From Reyranella sp. (GTDB lineage: Bacteria; Pseudomonadota; Alphaproteobacteria; Reyranellales; Reyranellaceae): a DNA stretch of 64,000 nt. Shown one piece after another: positions 16,870-26,700 of the stretch (positions are counted from its first letter, which is position 1; each line of letters starts with the position of its first letter). The DNA lies in NCBI GenBank assembly GCA_022844015.1, contig JALHMO010000005.1, positions 1 through 64,000 of the forward strand. The letters are read 5' to 3'. The position numbers and the translations under genes were made by a program. The notes beneath the pieces were generated by a model. The model worked only from the letters and a program-made list of their open reading frames with translations, had not been told where the DNA came from and made no database searches.

Positions 16870-17883
16870 TCAGCGGATCTCCCTGTTCCAGCGATCGAGC
16901 CAGCCCGGCACCTTCTGGATGATCACCTGGAAATCGGGCTGACGGACCCTCTCGAGCGGCGTGAGCTGTGCCTTGAGCGCCGGCGGATAGACGACGGTCG
17001 AGTTGACGATCGGGTACTTGACCATCTGCGCATGGCCGAGCTGCGCCTTGGGCGACAGAACGCAATCGACATACTGCCAGGCCAGGTCGGGCGCGCCCTT
17101 GGGCTTGGCAAGCATGGCCGCCGACTGGAACGCCCCGGGCTCGGGGATGTAGGCCTTGGCCCACTTGTTCTCCTCGGCAAAGGCGTAGGCGCGGCCGTCC
17201 CAGTAGACCAGGATGTCGATCTCCTTGGCGGCGAACATGTTCAGCGCCTCGACCGGCGAGACCCAGTACTTGGCGATGTTGGGCAGCATCGCCTTGTACT
17301 TCTGGAAGACCATGTCCTCATTGCCGTCGTAGAGCGTCGTCAGGAACCAGGTGAACATCGGCCCCCACGGCATGGTGAGCGACGGGAACGACACGCGCTT
17401 GCCGTACTTTCCGGCGGCGACCTCGTCGATCAGGGTCTTCCAATCCTTGGGCGGGTTCGGCACCTTCTCGCCATTCACCATGACGATCATGGCGCCGAAA
17501 TTCTGGATGGTCGCGAAGTCGTTCCACTGCTTGCGGAAGACCTCCGGCACGTCCTTGATGTTGGGCACCTTCTCGACCGTGATCTTCTCGAGCAGGCCCT
17601 CCTGGCCGGCGCGTATGGCGTCGGTCTCGGACAGCACGACGACGTCGAGCGGCGGCTTGCCCGGGCTGGCCCGCAGCTTCTGCATGATCTCGTTCGAGGC
17701 CGAGAGCAGGATCTCCGCCTCCTTGCCCGTGCGCTCCTTGAAGCAGGCGGCGAAGTTCGCCTTGGCAGATTCGAGCCAGACACCGCCCGAGGAGGTCACG
17801 ACGATCTTGTCCTGGGCGACAGCGGCAGCGAATGGCGCACTAGCGATCAGGGCGGCCAAGCACAGCAAGCGGTTCAACGCCAT
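16870..17883 (-). CDS. ABC transporter extracellular solute-binding protein (PotD/family 1 type)
   Basis: Periplasmic binding protein of about 337 residues. The ATG at 17883 is chosen because a hydrophobic Sec signal (LNRLLCLAALIASAPFAAAVAQ) starts there and AGGGGAAG lies upstream; ATGs at 17907 and 17925 are in frame but add charged residues. The fold is that of spermidine/putrescine-type binding proteins (VVTSSGGVWLESAKANF at the start, YWVSPVEALNMFAAKEIDI in the middle, WDRWNREIR-like end as GWLDRWNREIR). First gene of a complete four-gene importer. Exact ligand unknown. Confidence 0.9.
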   Translation of the reverse strand: MALNRLLCLAALIASAPFAAAVAQDKIVVTSSGGVWLESAKANFAACFKERTGKEAEILLSASNEIMQKLRASPGKPPLDVVVLSETDAIRAGQEGLLEKITVEKVPNIKDVPEVFRKQWNDFATIQNFGAMIVMVNGEKVPNPPKDWKTLIDEVAAGKYGKRVSFPSLTMPWGPMFTWFLTTLYDGNEDMVFQKYKAMLPNIAKYWVSPVEALNMFAAKEIDILVYWDGRAYAFAEENKWAKAYIPEPGAFQSAAMLAKPKGAPDLAWQYVDCVLSPKAQLGHAQMVKYPIVNSTVVYPPALKAQLTPLERVRQPDFQVIIQKVPGWLDRWNREIR

Positions 17884-18077
17884 TGGAATACTTCCCCTCT
17901 TCCCCATCTCGTTCGATCGTCGCAACCGTCACCGCCTCCGTCAAGCGACAGCCATGCTCCGCAAGGACTGGGGAAACCGCGTGCCAGCAACGCTGCGCTC
18001 CGGGGCACGCGCCAGCTCTGGCAGAGCATTCGACGCAGGTCTCGGCGAAAGCTATCGTGACCTTCCAGGCTGGACAC

Positions 18078-18611
18078 ATGACTGCACGAAGAGAAAGCAC
18101 GCTTCCGGGGACCCGGCTTGCCGCAAGCCCGAAGCGACCGGTCGAGGAACCGGGCAGGGTCGCAGGCGAATGCCTGTGCGGTGCCGTCCATGTCGAGATC
18201 GACTTCCCGGCCCGCTGGGCCTGGCACGACCATTCCGCGGCGAGCCGGCGCGCTCATGGCGCCGCCTACGCGACCTATGTCGGCAGCTGGCGCAAGCGCT
18301 TCCGGGTGACCAAGGGCGTCGCCAAGATCGTGCGCTACGACGACAAGGCCACCGGCACGACACGCAGCTTCTGCGGGCGGTGCGGCACGCCGCTGTTCTA
18401 CGAGCGCACCCGCTCGCCCCACATGGTGAACGTCCCGCGAGCGATCCTGCAGGGCCGAACCGGCCGGCATCCTCTCTACCATGTCGGCATCGCGGAGTTG
18501 CAGGACTGGACCTACACCGGCGGGAAGCTCGGGCCGCTCAAGGGATTTCCCGGCGTCGTCTGGGAGCGTCCCAGAAGAAAGCAGCGGCCTCGCGACGACG
18601 GCATGTTCTGA
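18078..18611 (+). CDS. GFA-fold protein without the catalytic zinc cysteines
   Basis: Protein of 177 residues with the glutathione-dependent formaldehyde-activating (GFA/CENP-V) fold. The structural zinc cysteines are present: C32 and C34 (ECLCGAV) plus C99 and C102 (FCGRCG). The catalytic CxCxxC that normally precedes RRAHGA is replaced: D51, S53 and S56 in WHDHSAASRRAHGAAY. The region after it (AYATYVGSW, FRVTKG) aligns well with the family. It is therefore probably not a normal Gfa; it may belong to a divergent subfamily. The ATG at 18078 is preferred over the longer frame, which runs into upstream intergenic DNA. It is divergent from the ABC operon. Confidence 0.82.
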   Translation: MTARRESTLPGTRLAASPKRPVEEPGRVAGECLCGAVHVEIDFPARWAWHDHSAASRRAHGAAYATYVGSWRKRFRVTKGVAKIVRYDDKATGTTRSFCGRCGTPLFYERTRSPHMVNVPRAILQGRTGRHPLYHVGIAELQDWTYTGGKLGPLKGFPGVVWERPRRKQRPRDDGMF

Positions 18612-18625
18612 CATAGGGTGCCAGC

Positions 18626-18988
18626 ATGATCGAAGCGATTAGCGCAATCACCCTCGGTACGCACGACATGCGGCGGGCCGTCGGGTTCTACCTTTCTCTC
18701 GGATTCGAGCTCGTCTACGGCGGCGAAGCGGCCCCCTTCACCAGCCTCCGCGCCGGCCCGGGCTATCTCAACCTGATCGCCCAGCCCGCGGACAAGACCT
18801 GGTCGTGGTGGGGACGCATCATCTTCCATGTCGCCGACGTCGACGCGCTGTACGAACGCGCGCTGGCGGCCGGCTGGAAGCCCTCGACGACACCGCGCGA
18901 CGCCGAGTGGGGCGAGCGGTTCTTTCATCTGACCGATCCCGACGGCCACGAGCTCAGCTTCGCGCGGCCCCTGCGATCGCCGAGATAG
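18626..18988 (+). CDS. VOC family protein (glyoxalase/bleomycin-resistance fold)
   Basis: Protein of 120 residues covering the two beta-alpha-beta-beta-beta units of one vicinal-oxygen-chelate domain: AISAITLGTHDMRRAVGFY then IFHVADVDALYERALAAGW and FHLTDPDGHELSFARPL with the usual C-terminal glutamate. It follows the GFA-like gene by 14 bases on the same strand and probably shares its transcript. The substrate is unknown; a simple metal-dependent isomerase, dioxygenase or binding role is possible. Confidence 0.85.
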   Translation: MIEAISAITLGTHDMRRAVGFYLSLGFELVYGGEAAPFTSLRAGPGYLNLIAQPADKTWSWWGRIIFHVADVDALYERALAAGWKPSTTPRDAEWGERFFHLTDPDGHELSFARPLRSPR

Positions 18989-19002
18989 GGCGCGCGGCCA
19001 AC

Positions 19003-19392
19003 TCAGATCTCGGCGTAGATCTCCAGGACGTTGCCGTCGGGATCGCGAAAGAAGATCGTGCGGTGGCCCCAGGGATGGTCGGTCAGCGGAGAGACGAGCG
19101 CGACTCCCTTCGCCTCGAGAGCTGCGGCGCACTCGGCCACCGCCTGCGGCGGCACGCGGAACGCGAGCTGAAGGGACAGCGTGCCTCTGGCAGGCGGCGG
19201 ATCGTCGAAGCGACCGCCATGGACGGTGAGCGCGAGAGTCGTCGCTCCGACCCGATACTCGACCCAGCGCTCGCTCAGGACGCGCAACAGCGGGAACTCC
19301 ATGACCTGCTCGTAGAAGTGCCGCATCGCCTCGAGGTCACGGGCGAAGACGACGGTGTAGTCGATCTGGCGGATCTGGCTCAGCGCCTGCAT
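19003..19392 (-). CDS. VOC family protein
   Basis: Protein of 129 residues with a single VOC domain: QIDYTVVFARDLEAMRHFYEQ at the N-terminus, WVEYRVGATTLAL in the middle, and the terminal TIFFRDPDGNVLEIYAEI with the metal-ligand glutamate. The ATG at 19392 fits the domain start; a longer frame adds low-complexity residues. It converges on the other VOC gene, with only 14 bases between stops and no visible terminator. Function beyond the fold cannot be given. Confidence 0.86.
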   Translation of the reverse strand: MQALSQIRQIDYTVVFARDLEAMRHFYEQVMEFPLLRVLSERWVEYRVGATTLALTVHGGRFDDPPPARGTLSLQLAFRVPPQAVAECAAALEAKGVALVSPLTDHPWGHRTIFFRDPDGNVLEIYAEI

Positions 19393-19625
19393 CGGTCGGG
19401 TTCCTGCATCTGGGGGCGCAACCCTACCGCCGTGTTGCGCCGGTGAAAGGGCCATGCCATGTGCGATAGCCCTTCGTGAAAGTGGGGGACGTCATAGCGG
19501 ATTCCCAGCGCGCGACGGTAACCGAATCTCGGATACAAAGGTTACAGTCCCGAGACCGGCGGCCGTTGGACCCGCGACCGCCGCTGACCTAGACTGCGCA
19601 CGGCCTTCTGTTCGGGAGTATTTCG

Positions 19626-20513
19626 ATGCCGCGATCCACGTGGAAGGGCTACCTCAAGCTGTCGCTCGTCTCCTGTGCAGTGGCGCTCTACACCGCTACC
19701 TCGACGTCGGAGCGCGTGTCGTTCAACACCTTGAACCGCAAGACGGGCAACCGCCTGAAGCAGAACCTCGTCGATTCGGTGAGCGGCGAGCCGGTCGACA
19801 CGGCCGACCGCGTCAAGGGCTACCAGGTCAGCAAGGGACAGTATGTCCTCGTCGAGGATTCCGACCTCGAGGGCCTGAAGATCGACAGCACCAAGACCAT
19901 CGAGATCGAGACGTTCGTCCCGCAGGCCGAGGTCGACCAGATCTATCTCGACAGCCCCTACTATCTCGCGCCCGACGACAAGGTCGCCGAGGAGGCTTTC
20001 GCCGTCATTCGCGACGCCATGATGCGCAAGGAGATGGTCGGCATCGGCCGCGTCGTGCTGAACCGGCGCGAGCGCATGCTCATGCTCGAGCCGCGCGGCA
20101 AGGGCATGCTGGCGACGACGCTGCGCTATCCCTACGAGGTCAGGCAGGACGGCGAGTACTTCGCCGACATCACCGACGTGAAGCTGCCCGCCGAGATGCT
20201 CGACATCGCCCAGGAGATCATCGGCCGCAAGTCGGGACACTTCGAGCCCGACAAGTTCACCGATCGCTACGAGGAAGCCGTCGTCGGCATGCTGCGCGCC
20301 AAGCAGGCCGGCCAAGCCTTCGCCATGCCCGAAGCCGAGGCACCGGCCAACGTCGTCAACATCATGGACGCGCTGAAGCGCAGCCTGGAGGCGGAAGGAG
20401 CGGATGCCGGTGCGATCCGCCGGCCGCGCGCCCCGAGCAAGAAGGCGGCCGAGGCACCGGCCGCAGCTGCCCAGCCGGCGCGCAAGCCGAAAGCGCGCAA
20501 GGCCGCCCGCTGA
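19626..20513 (+). CDS. ku: Ku protein, non-homologous end joining
   Basis: Bacterial Ku homologue of 295 residues, which would form a homodimeric ring on DNA ends and recruit LigD. The core is clear: STWKGYLKLSLVSCAVALY at the start, FNTLNRKTGNRLKQN, YVLVEDSDLEGLKI, and YYLAPDDKVAEEAFAVIRDAM. The C-terminal 50 residues are lysine, alanine and proline rich (RKPKARKAAR), a tail thought to bind DNA and LigD. The ATG at 19626 fits the family start. The next gene follows 15 bases downstream, and ligD lies 3.3 kb away on the same strand. Confidence 0.96.
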   Translation: MPRSTWKGYLKLSLVSCAVALYTATSTSERVSFNTLNRKTGNRLKQNLVDSVSGEPVDTADRVKGYQVSKGQYVLVEDSDLEGLKIDSTKTIEIETFVPQAEVDQIYLDSPYYLAPDDKVAEEAFAVIRDAMMRKEMVGIGRVVLNRRERMLMLEPRGKGMLATTLRYPYEVRQDGEYFADITDVKLPAEMLDIAQEIIGRKSGHFEPDKFTDRYEEAVVGMLRAKQAGQAFAMPEAEAPANVVNIMDALKRSLEAEGADAGAIRRPRAPSKKAAEAPAAAAQPARKPKARKAAR

Positions 20514-20528
20514 CGGCGGGAGGCCGGC

Positions 20529-21623
20529 TTGCCTCTCGCCGGACAGACACTTCACCTCGTTGGCCGCATCCACGGCCTGACGCGGCGACGCCTCGAGCAG
20601 CTGGTGCTGAGCCGCGGCGGCAAGCTCGCGCCCCGGCCCTCCAATCGCGTGACGATCGTCGCTTTCGGCCATTCGTCGGTCGCCCAGGCGCTCGATGACG
20701 GCCGGGTGAAGCTGCCGCCGGGATTGCCGCCGGCCGCAGCGTTGATCAGCGAGAATGTGCTGCGCCGCCATCTTGGATTGCTCGAGCCCCCGCCGGAGGT
20801 CGAGCGCGGCATGGCGCGCGCGGAGATCGAGCGGCTGGCCGGCCTCTCCCCCAATCTGCTCTCGTGCCTGGTGCTGTTCGACGTGCTGGAGCCGGTCGAC
20901 GAACGCTTCGCTTACCGCGACCTCGTGGCGGCGCGCGAGACCGCGCGCCTCCTGAAGCGCGGCGTCGCCCTGGGCGACGTGCTCGTCGCTTCGGTCGCGC
21001 TCCGCCGGCGCGGCAGCCATCTGGCCGAGGCGCGGCTTACCGAAGGTCCGGCGGGCGAGCTGGTGCGCGAGATCGGCGGCCAGCTCGCCGATCTCAGCGG
21101 CCAGCTCACCATGCGCCTGGAGCAGACGGCGCGCAGCCTCGACGACCTGCTGGTCGAGGCTGAGGAGGCCGCGGAGCGCGGCGATCTCGCCGCCGCCGAA
21201 AGCCTCTATGCGACGGCGATGCGCGCCGATGCCGCCGATCCGGTGCTGCCCTTCAACCTCGGCAACGTGTTCCAGTCGCAGGGCCGCACACCCGAGGCGA
21301 AGATCGCCTGGCAAATTGCGGTGGCCCGCGACCCCGCGTTCGCCGAGGCCTGGTACAATCTCGCTCTGACGGCGGAGGACGAGAAGCAGAGCGATCTCGC
21401 CGTGGCCGAGTACCGCCGGGCCGTGCAGGCCCAGCCCGACTACGCCGACGCATACTTCAACCTGGCGCTGCTGCTCACCAGGCTCGACCGCTGCGCCGAG
21501 GCGCTGGCGACCTGGGAGCGCTTTCTCGAGCTCGAGCCCTCCTCGCGACACGCCGGCACCGCGCAGAAGGCGATCGCCCTCTGCCGCATGCGCCTGCAGC
21601 AGGAGCGTGCCCAGACGGGGTGA
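20529..21623 (+). CDS. BRCT-like / MerR-like / TPR protein linked to ku
   Basis: Protein of 364 residues in three parts. Residues 1-60 (HLVGRIHGLTRRRLEQLVLS then RGGKLA) look like a BRCT domain. Residues 100-160 (LSPNLLSCLVLFDVLEPV, FAYRDLVAARETARLL) look like a MerR-type helix-turn-helix. Residues 215-350 are tetratricopeptide repeats (GDLAAAESLYATAM, AEAWYNLALTAEDE, ADAYFNLALLL). The start is TTG at 20529 behind GGGAGG, five bases away; no nearby ATG keeps the BRCT-like start. It is 15 bases after ku and almost certainly co-transcribed. A role in DNA-end repair is suggested only by context; domain calls are by eye. Confidence 0.72.
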   Translation: MPLAGQTLHLVGRIHGLTRRRLEQLVLSRGGKLAPRPSNRVTIVAFGHSSVAQALDDGRVKLPPGLPPAAALISENVLRRHLGLLEPPPEVERGMARAEIERLAGLSPNLLSCLVLFDVLEPVDERFAYRDLVAARETARLLKRGVALGDVLVASVALRRRGSHLAEARLTEGPAGELVREIGGQLADLSGQLTMRLEQTARSLDDLLVEAEEAAERGDLAAAESLYATAMRADAADPVLPFNLGNVFQSQGRTPEAKIAWQIAVARDPAFAEAWYNLALTAEDEKQSDLAVAEYRRAVQAQPDYADAYFNLALLLTRLDRCAEALATWERFLELEPSSRHAGTAQKAIALCRMRLQQERAQTG

Positions 21624-21624
21624 C

Positions 21625-22302
21625 TCAAAGCCCCTTCGCCCACGCCACCAGCACGTCGAGCATCTCGCGCAGGACGTCGGCATCCTTGCGGCCGGTGCGG
21701 GCCGGCACATGGAACGAATGGTCGGCCTCCTCGACGAGGTGCAGCGTGGCGCGCGCGCCCAGCGCGGCCACCACCGGGCGCAGCATCGCAAGGTCGGCCA
21801 GCGCATCGCGCGTGCCTTGCAGGAACAGCATCGGAACCTGCACTTCGGCGAGATGCGTGGCCCGCGCGTCGGACGGACGCTTGGCCGGATGCAGCGGGAA
21901 ACCGAGGAAAGCCAGGCCGCGGACGCCGGCGAGCGGCTGGGTCGCCTGGGCCTGCGAGGTCATGCGGCCGCCGAACGACTTGCCGCCGGCGATGAGCGGC
22001 AGGCCGGGCGCCAGCCTGCCGGCTGCCGCCACGGCGGCGCGCACCGTGGCCTGCGCCAGCGCCGGCGGGTCGGGCCGCTTGCCGCCCTGCTCCATGTACG
22101 GGAACTGATAGCGCAGGGTGGCGATGCCGCGTTCGGCAAGCTCCGCCGCGACGCTCGCCATGAAGGCATGCGTCATGCCGGCACCGGCACCGTGCGCCAG
22201 CACGTAGCAAGCGCGGGACCGCTCGGGCACCTGCAGCAGGCCCGAGACGCGGCGGCCTGCGTCGACGTCGATGCCGACCTCGCGCGCGCTAGGCGGTGCC
22301 AT
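21625..22302 (-). CDS. alpha/beta hydrolase of the KANL3/Tex30 type
   Basis: Protein of 225 residues with a small alpha/beta-hydrolase fold: oxyanion HGAGAGMTH near residue 37, the nucleophile elbow GGKSFGGR, the acid in LQGTRDALAD, and the histidine in EADHSFHV. These match dienelactone-hydrolase-like proteins called KANL3/Tex30. The ATG at 22302 overlaps the stop of the upstream DUF2277 gene by 14 bases, so the two are probably coupled. It converges on the TPR gene with a one-base gap. Substrate unknown. Confidence 0.85.
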   Translation of the reverse strand: MAPPSAREVGIDVDAGRRVSGLLQVPERSRACYVLAHGAGAGMTHAFMASVAAELAERGIATLRYQFPYMEQGGKRPDPPALAQATVRAAVAAAGRLAPGLPLIAGGKSFGGRMTSQAQATQPLAGVRGLAFLGFPLHPAKRPSDARATHLAEVQVPMLFLQGTRDALADLAMLRPVVAALGARATLHLVEEADHSFHVPARTGRKDADVLREMLDVLVAWAKGL

Positions 22303-22576
22303 CGGCCGGGCGGGCGAAACGCAAAGCGGAGCGGGCGCGTGCTTTCTCGGCCTCGACCTCGCGGTCGCGCGGCGCCGCCGTCGTCGTCAGCGAGCCGATC
22401 AGCTCGCGTGCGGCACGGGCTACCGCGTCCACGGCGCGGTCGAAAGCCTCCTCGTTGGCTTTGGACGGCCGGTTGAACCCGCTCAGCTTGCGCACGAACT
22501 GGAGTGAGGATGCTTGAATTTCCTCTTCGGTCGCGGGCGGCTCGAAGTTGTACAGGTTCTTGATGTTGCGGCACAT
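22289..22576 (-). CDS. DUF2277 family protein
   Basis: Small protein of 95 residues with the strongly conserved DUF2277 opening MCRNIKNLYNFEPPATEEEI, then QFVRKLSGF and SKANEEAFDRAV. The function of the family is not known to me. A GGGAGG site lies upstream of the ATG at 22576. The C-terminal third (ELIGSLTTTAAPRDREVEAE) is charged and probably helical or disordered. It overlaps the downstream hydrolase start. Confidence 0.88.
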   Translation of the reverse strand: MCRNIKNLYNFEPPATEEEIQASSLQFVRKLSGFNRPSKANEEAFDRAVDAVARAARELIGSLTTTAAPRDREVEAEKARARSALRFARPADGTA

Positions 22577-22742
22577 GAGATACCTCCCGGTCAAGCTGGT
22601 CGGGGCAGGATGCTCGCATGATGCTGGCATGCCACCGCCGACCGCATCAAGCCTGCCGAGTTCGCCGATGCGTCCCCCGAAGAGGACACGGGCATCCGCA
22701 TATGAAAGCCGGAAGGCGAACGCCTCGCGGAGTAGACGAGCC

Positions 22743-23597
22743 TCAATGCTTCGGATTGCGCTTGCGGATGTGGTCGAAGCCTTTCTTGATCGCAGCGAAT
22801 CGCGCTTCGATGAACGGCTCGAACTCGGCGTCGGTGAAGATGTATGGCCAATCGTTCTCGATGCCTTCGCGGACGAGTTCGCCGACGTAGTCGGGATCGA
22901 TGCCCTGGGAAACGCGGTCGCGAATCCTTTGGACCCGTTCCGCGATCGGGCCGGACGCCGGTACTGCGCCGACCGCCCCTTCGAAGCGCTCGGGTAGATT
23001 GCGTGCCGAGTCGATGATCTGAGTGCGGATGAAGCCTGGGCACAGCACCGATACGCCGATTCCACGCAGCGCGAGCTCGCCCCGCAAGCCCTCGGACAGC
23101 GCGACAACGCCGTACTTGGAAACGTTGTAGGGGGTGCTCCCCGATGAAATGAGGCCGGCGATCGAGGCCGTGGAGACGATGTGCCCTCCCTCGCCATGCT
23201 GCTCGATCAGCGGCCCGAGTATCTCGATCCCCCATATGACAGCCATGAGGTTTACGCCCAGCGTCCAATTCCATGCAGAATCAGTCCAGGCACCAAAGGG
23301 CCCGCCACCGCCCACGCCTGCGTTGTTGACGAGGATGTGCACCTTGCCATAGCGGCCAATCGTGGCTTCCGCTGCCGCCCTGAGCTCGCCCTTGAGCGAA
23401 ACATCCGCCCGAACTCCTTCGACATCGACATTGGTGAGCCTCAGCTGCCCGAGGGCGGCGGACAGAGCCTTTTCCTCGATGTCGCAAAGCATCACCTTCA
23501 TCCCCGCCTGGGCCAAGGCGGTGGCAATCCCCAATCCAATGCCCGAGGCGGCGCCCGTAACGAACGCGGTCTTCCCGGCCAGTTCCTTCATGCGCAT
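22743..23597 (-). CDS. SDR family NAD(P)-dependent oxidoreductase
   Basis: Short-chain dehydrogenase of 284 residues. Visible are the cofactor motif TGAASGIG, NNAG at about residue 92, the catalytic STASIAG, the YNVSK active site, and PGFIRTQI. The long C-terminal tail (YVGELVREGIEN to RKRNPKH) matches SDRs annotated as short-chain alcohol dehydrogenases acting on bulky substrates. A second methionine at residue 3 is an equally good start. It is monocistronic and lies between ku and ligD; no functional link to end joining is implied. Confidence 0.9.
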   Translation of the reverse strand: MRMKELAGKTAFVTGAASGIGLGIATALAQAGMKVMLCDIEEKALSAALGQLRLTNVDVEGVRADVSLKGELRAAAEATIGRYGKVHILVNNAGVGGGGPFGAWTDSAWNWTLGVNLMAVIWGIEILGPLIEQHGEGGHIVSTASIAGLISSGSTPYNVSKYGVVALSEGLRGELALRGIGVSVLCPGFIRTQIIDSARNLPERFEGAVGAVPASGPIAERVQRIRDRVSQGIDPDYVGELVREGIENDWPYIFTDAEFEPFIEARFAAIKKGFDHIRKRNPKH

Positions 23598-23765
23598 GTT
23601 CCCCCGTGCATTCTCGTTCGATCCAACCTGGCCAAGCGAGCATTCGCTCCCGGCGGTGCGAGAGATCGATCAAACAGTCGCGCATTGTCACTGGCAATCG
23701 AACAGTGGCGGTGCGTCAATCCGCACGGGGTGGCATCCGCATCAAGCATCCCCTACCCTGCCGCC

Positions 23766-26700
23766 GTGGCCAAATCGCTGGACACCTACAGCGCCAAGCG
23801 CGACTTCTCGAAGACGCCTGAGCCGCCCGCACGCACCGGCAGCACGACCGCGGGCAACGCCTACGTCGTCCAGAAGCACGCCGCCCGGCGCCTGCACTAC
23901 GATTTTCGCCTCGAGCTCGACGGCGTGATGAAGAGCTGGGCGGTGCCGGAAGGCCCGAGCCTGATCGCCGGCAAGAAGCGGCTCGCCGTGCATGTCGAGG
24001 ATCATCCGCTGGAGTACGCGGGCTTCGAGGGCGTCATCCCGCCGGGCCAGTACGGCAGCGGCACGGTGATGATCTGGGATCGCGGCACGTGGATCCCCGA
24101 TTTCGATCCCGCGTTCGGCTACCGCAAGGGCCATCTCAAGTTCCGGCTCGACGGCCAGAAGCTCAAGGGCCAATGGCATCTCGTGCGCATGGCGAAGAAG
24201 CCGCGCGAGAAGCAGGAGGCGTGGCTGCTCTTCAAGTCAGACGACGCGGCGGCGCGTCCCGCCGATGCCTTGGACATCCTCGACGACAAGCCGAACTCGG
24301 CCGCGACCGGTCGCACCCTGGAAGCGATCGCGCGTGACCAGGATCGCGTCTGGGCGTCGGGCCAGGGCGAGGTCACGGAGCCGGCTAAGAAGCGCCGGCG
24401 ACGCAAGCCCGTCATCGATCCGGCGACGCTCGCCAAGGCGAAGGCCGGTGCGCTGCCCGGCTTCATCGAGCCGAGCCTGCCGTCGCCGACCGACAGGGCA
24501 CCCTCGGGCCGCAGCTGGCTGCACGAGATCAAGCACGACGGCTATCGCCTGCAGGCGCATCTGGAGAACGGCCGCGTCAGGCTGTTCAGTCGCCAGGGGC
24601 TCGACTGGACCGAGCGCTTCCCGACCGTCGCGCGGCTGTTCGCCAACCTGCCGGCGAAGTTCGCCATCATCGACGGCGAGGTGGTGGTCCACACCGAAGC
24701 CGGTATCGCGAGCTTCGCGGCGCTGGTCGACGCGCTGAAGAATGGCAGCGGCGACATGGCGTTCTATGCCTTCGATCTGCTCTATCTCGACGGCTTCGAT
24801 CTGCGCGACACGCCGCTTGGCGACCGCAAGGCGACGCTCGCGCGGCTGCTGGCCAAGGCCGACGACCCGACTCGCCTGCGCTACAGCGATCACATTGCGG
24901 GCGACGGCGATGCGGTGTTCCGGCACGCCTCCCGGCTGGGCCTCGAGGGCATCATCTCGAAGATGGAGGCCTCGCCTTACCGCTCGGGCCGGGTGAAGAC
25001 GTGGCTCAAGGTGAAGTCGAGCGCGACCGACAGCTTCGTGATCGCAGGCTATGTCCCCTCGACCGTCGACAAGGCGGCTGTCTCGGCGCTGGTGCTCGGC
25101 GAGTACGCCGGCAACAAGCTTGTGCCGGCCGGCCACGTCGGGTCGGGCTTCACGGTGGCGATCGCACGCGAGCTGCGGCAGCGGCTCGAGCCGTTGCGCA
25201 CCGTCACGCCGCCGCTCGAGGATGAGACGGCGGACGCCAAGGGCGCGCGCTGGGTCCAGCCCGTGCTGTCGGCAGAGGTCGAGTATCGCGGGCGCACCGG
25301 CGGCGGGCTGATCCGTCACGCCGTGTTTCGCGAGATCGTCGAGGGCAAGGCTCCGCCGCGTCAGGCCGAGGCGAGCGAGCGCGAGCCCCGAAGCAAGGAC
25401 GAGGGCAAGAGCAAAGCCAAGGACAGGGGCAGGGCAAGCGACGACACGGCGCTGCCGGTACGGCTGACCAATCCGGGGCGCCTGCTGTGGCCAGAGCAGG
25501 GCATCACCAAGCAGGGCCTGGCCGAGTTCCATGCCGAGATCGCCGACTGGATCCTGCCGCACATCGTCGGCCGGCCGCTCAGCCTGCTGCGCTGTCCCGA
25601 AGGCATCGCCCAGCAATGCTTCTTCCAGAAGCACGCCTGGGCTGGCCTGGGCAGCGCGGTGCGCCAGGTCGCGGTGCCCAACGACGCGCAGCCGATGCTG
25701 GTCGTCGACGACCTCGCGGGCCTGCTCGCGCTAGTCCAGGCGAGCGTGCTCGAGATCCATCCCTGGGGCGCCCGGGCCGACCGGCCAGAGCTGCCCGACC
25801 GCGTGACCATCGACCTCGATCCCGACGATGCCGTGCCGTGGCAACGGGTGATCGAGGCGGCCCTCGAGGTCCGCCGGCGCCTCCGGGCGAGCGGGCTCGA
25901 GAGCTTCGTCAAGACGACCGGCGGCAAGGGCCTGCACGTGGTGTTCCCGCTGACCCCGAAGGCCGACTGGGACAGCATCAAGGCATTCGCCCAGTCGATC
26001 GCCGCGACCATGGCGGCCGACCAGCCGAAGCTCTACACCGACAACATGGCCAAGAGCGGCCGCCGCGGCCGCATCTATGTCGACTACCTGCGCAACACCA
26101 TGGGCGCCACCGCCGTCGGCGCCTACTCGCCGCGCGCCCGCGACGGCGCGCCCGTCTCGGTTCCGCTCGACTGGGACGAGCTCGGCCCCGACATCCGCGC
26201 CAATCACTTCACTGTCCTCAACCTGCCCAACCGCCTCGCCTTTCTCGATCGCGATCCCTGGCACGGTTTCGCCGCGCTGAAGCAGACCCTGCCGGCCACA
26301 GCCACCAAGTCGCAGGAGCGCAATGCCGCCGCGCCGTCGAAGGCCGCTCTCGCCGCCTACTGGAAGCAGGTCGGCAAGAAGGCACTGGTCCATCTCGCCC
26401 GCCGACCGCTCGACCTCGTGCCCCACGCCCCGTTGGGCGCGCTGCCCAAGGCGGTGCAGCGGGTCGCGGTCGGCGACGGCCATCGCCTGTGGATCGACAG
26501 CATCGACGGCCTGCTCGCACTGGCCGCGATTGGCGCGATCGAGCTCCATCCATGGAACGTCACGATCGATGATCCCGACCATCCCGACCTGCTCGTGTTC
26601 GCGATCGCTGCCGACAAGGGCAATGACTGGCAGCGAACCGTGGCGACGGCGCTCAGCCTGCGCGCGCTGCTGCAGGCGGAAGGCCTGGAGAGCTGGCCCA

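Noticed and set aside
23181-23765. 195-codon in-frame extension upstream of LigD
   Set aside because: It lies opposite the SDR gene and its start region; the LigD N-terminus SLDTYSAKRDF begins at GTG 23766.
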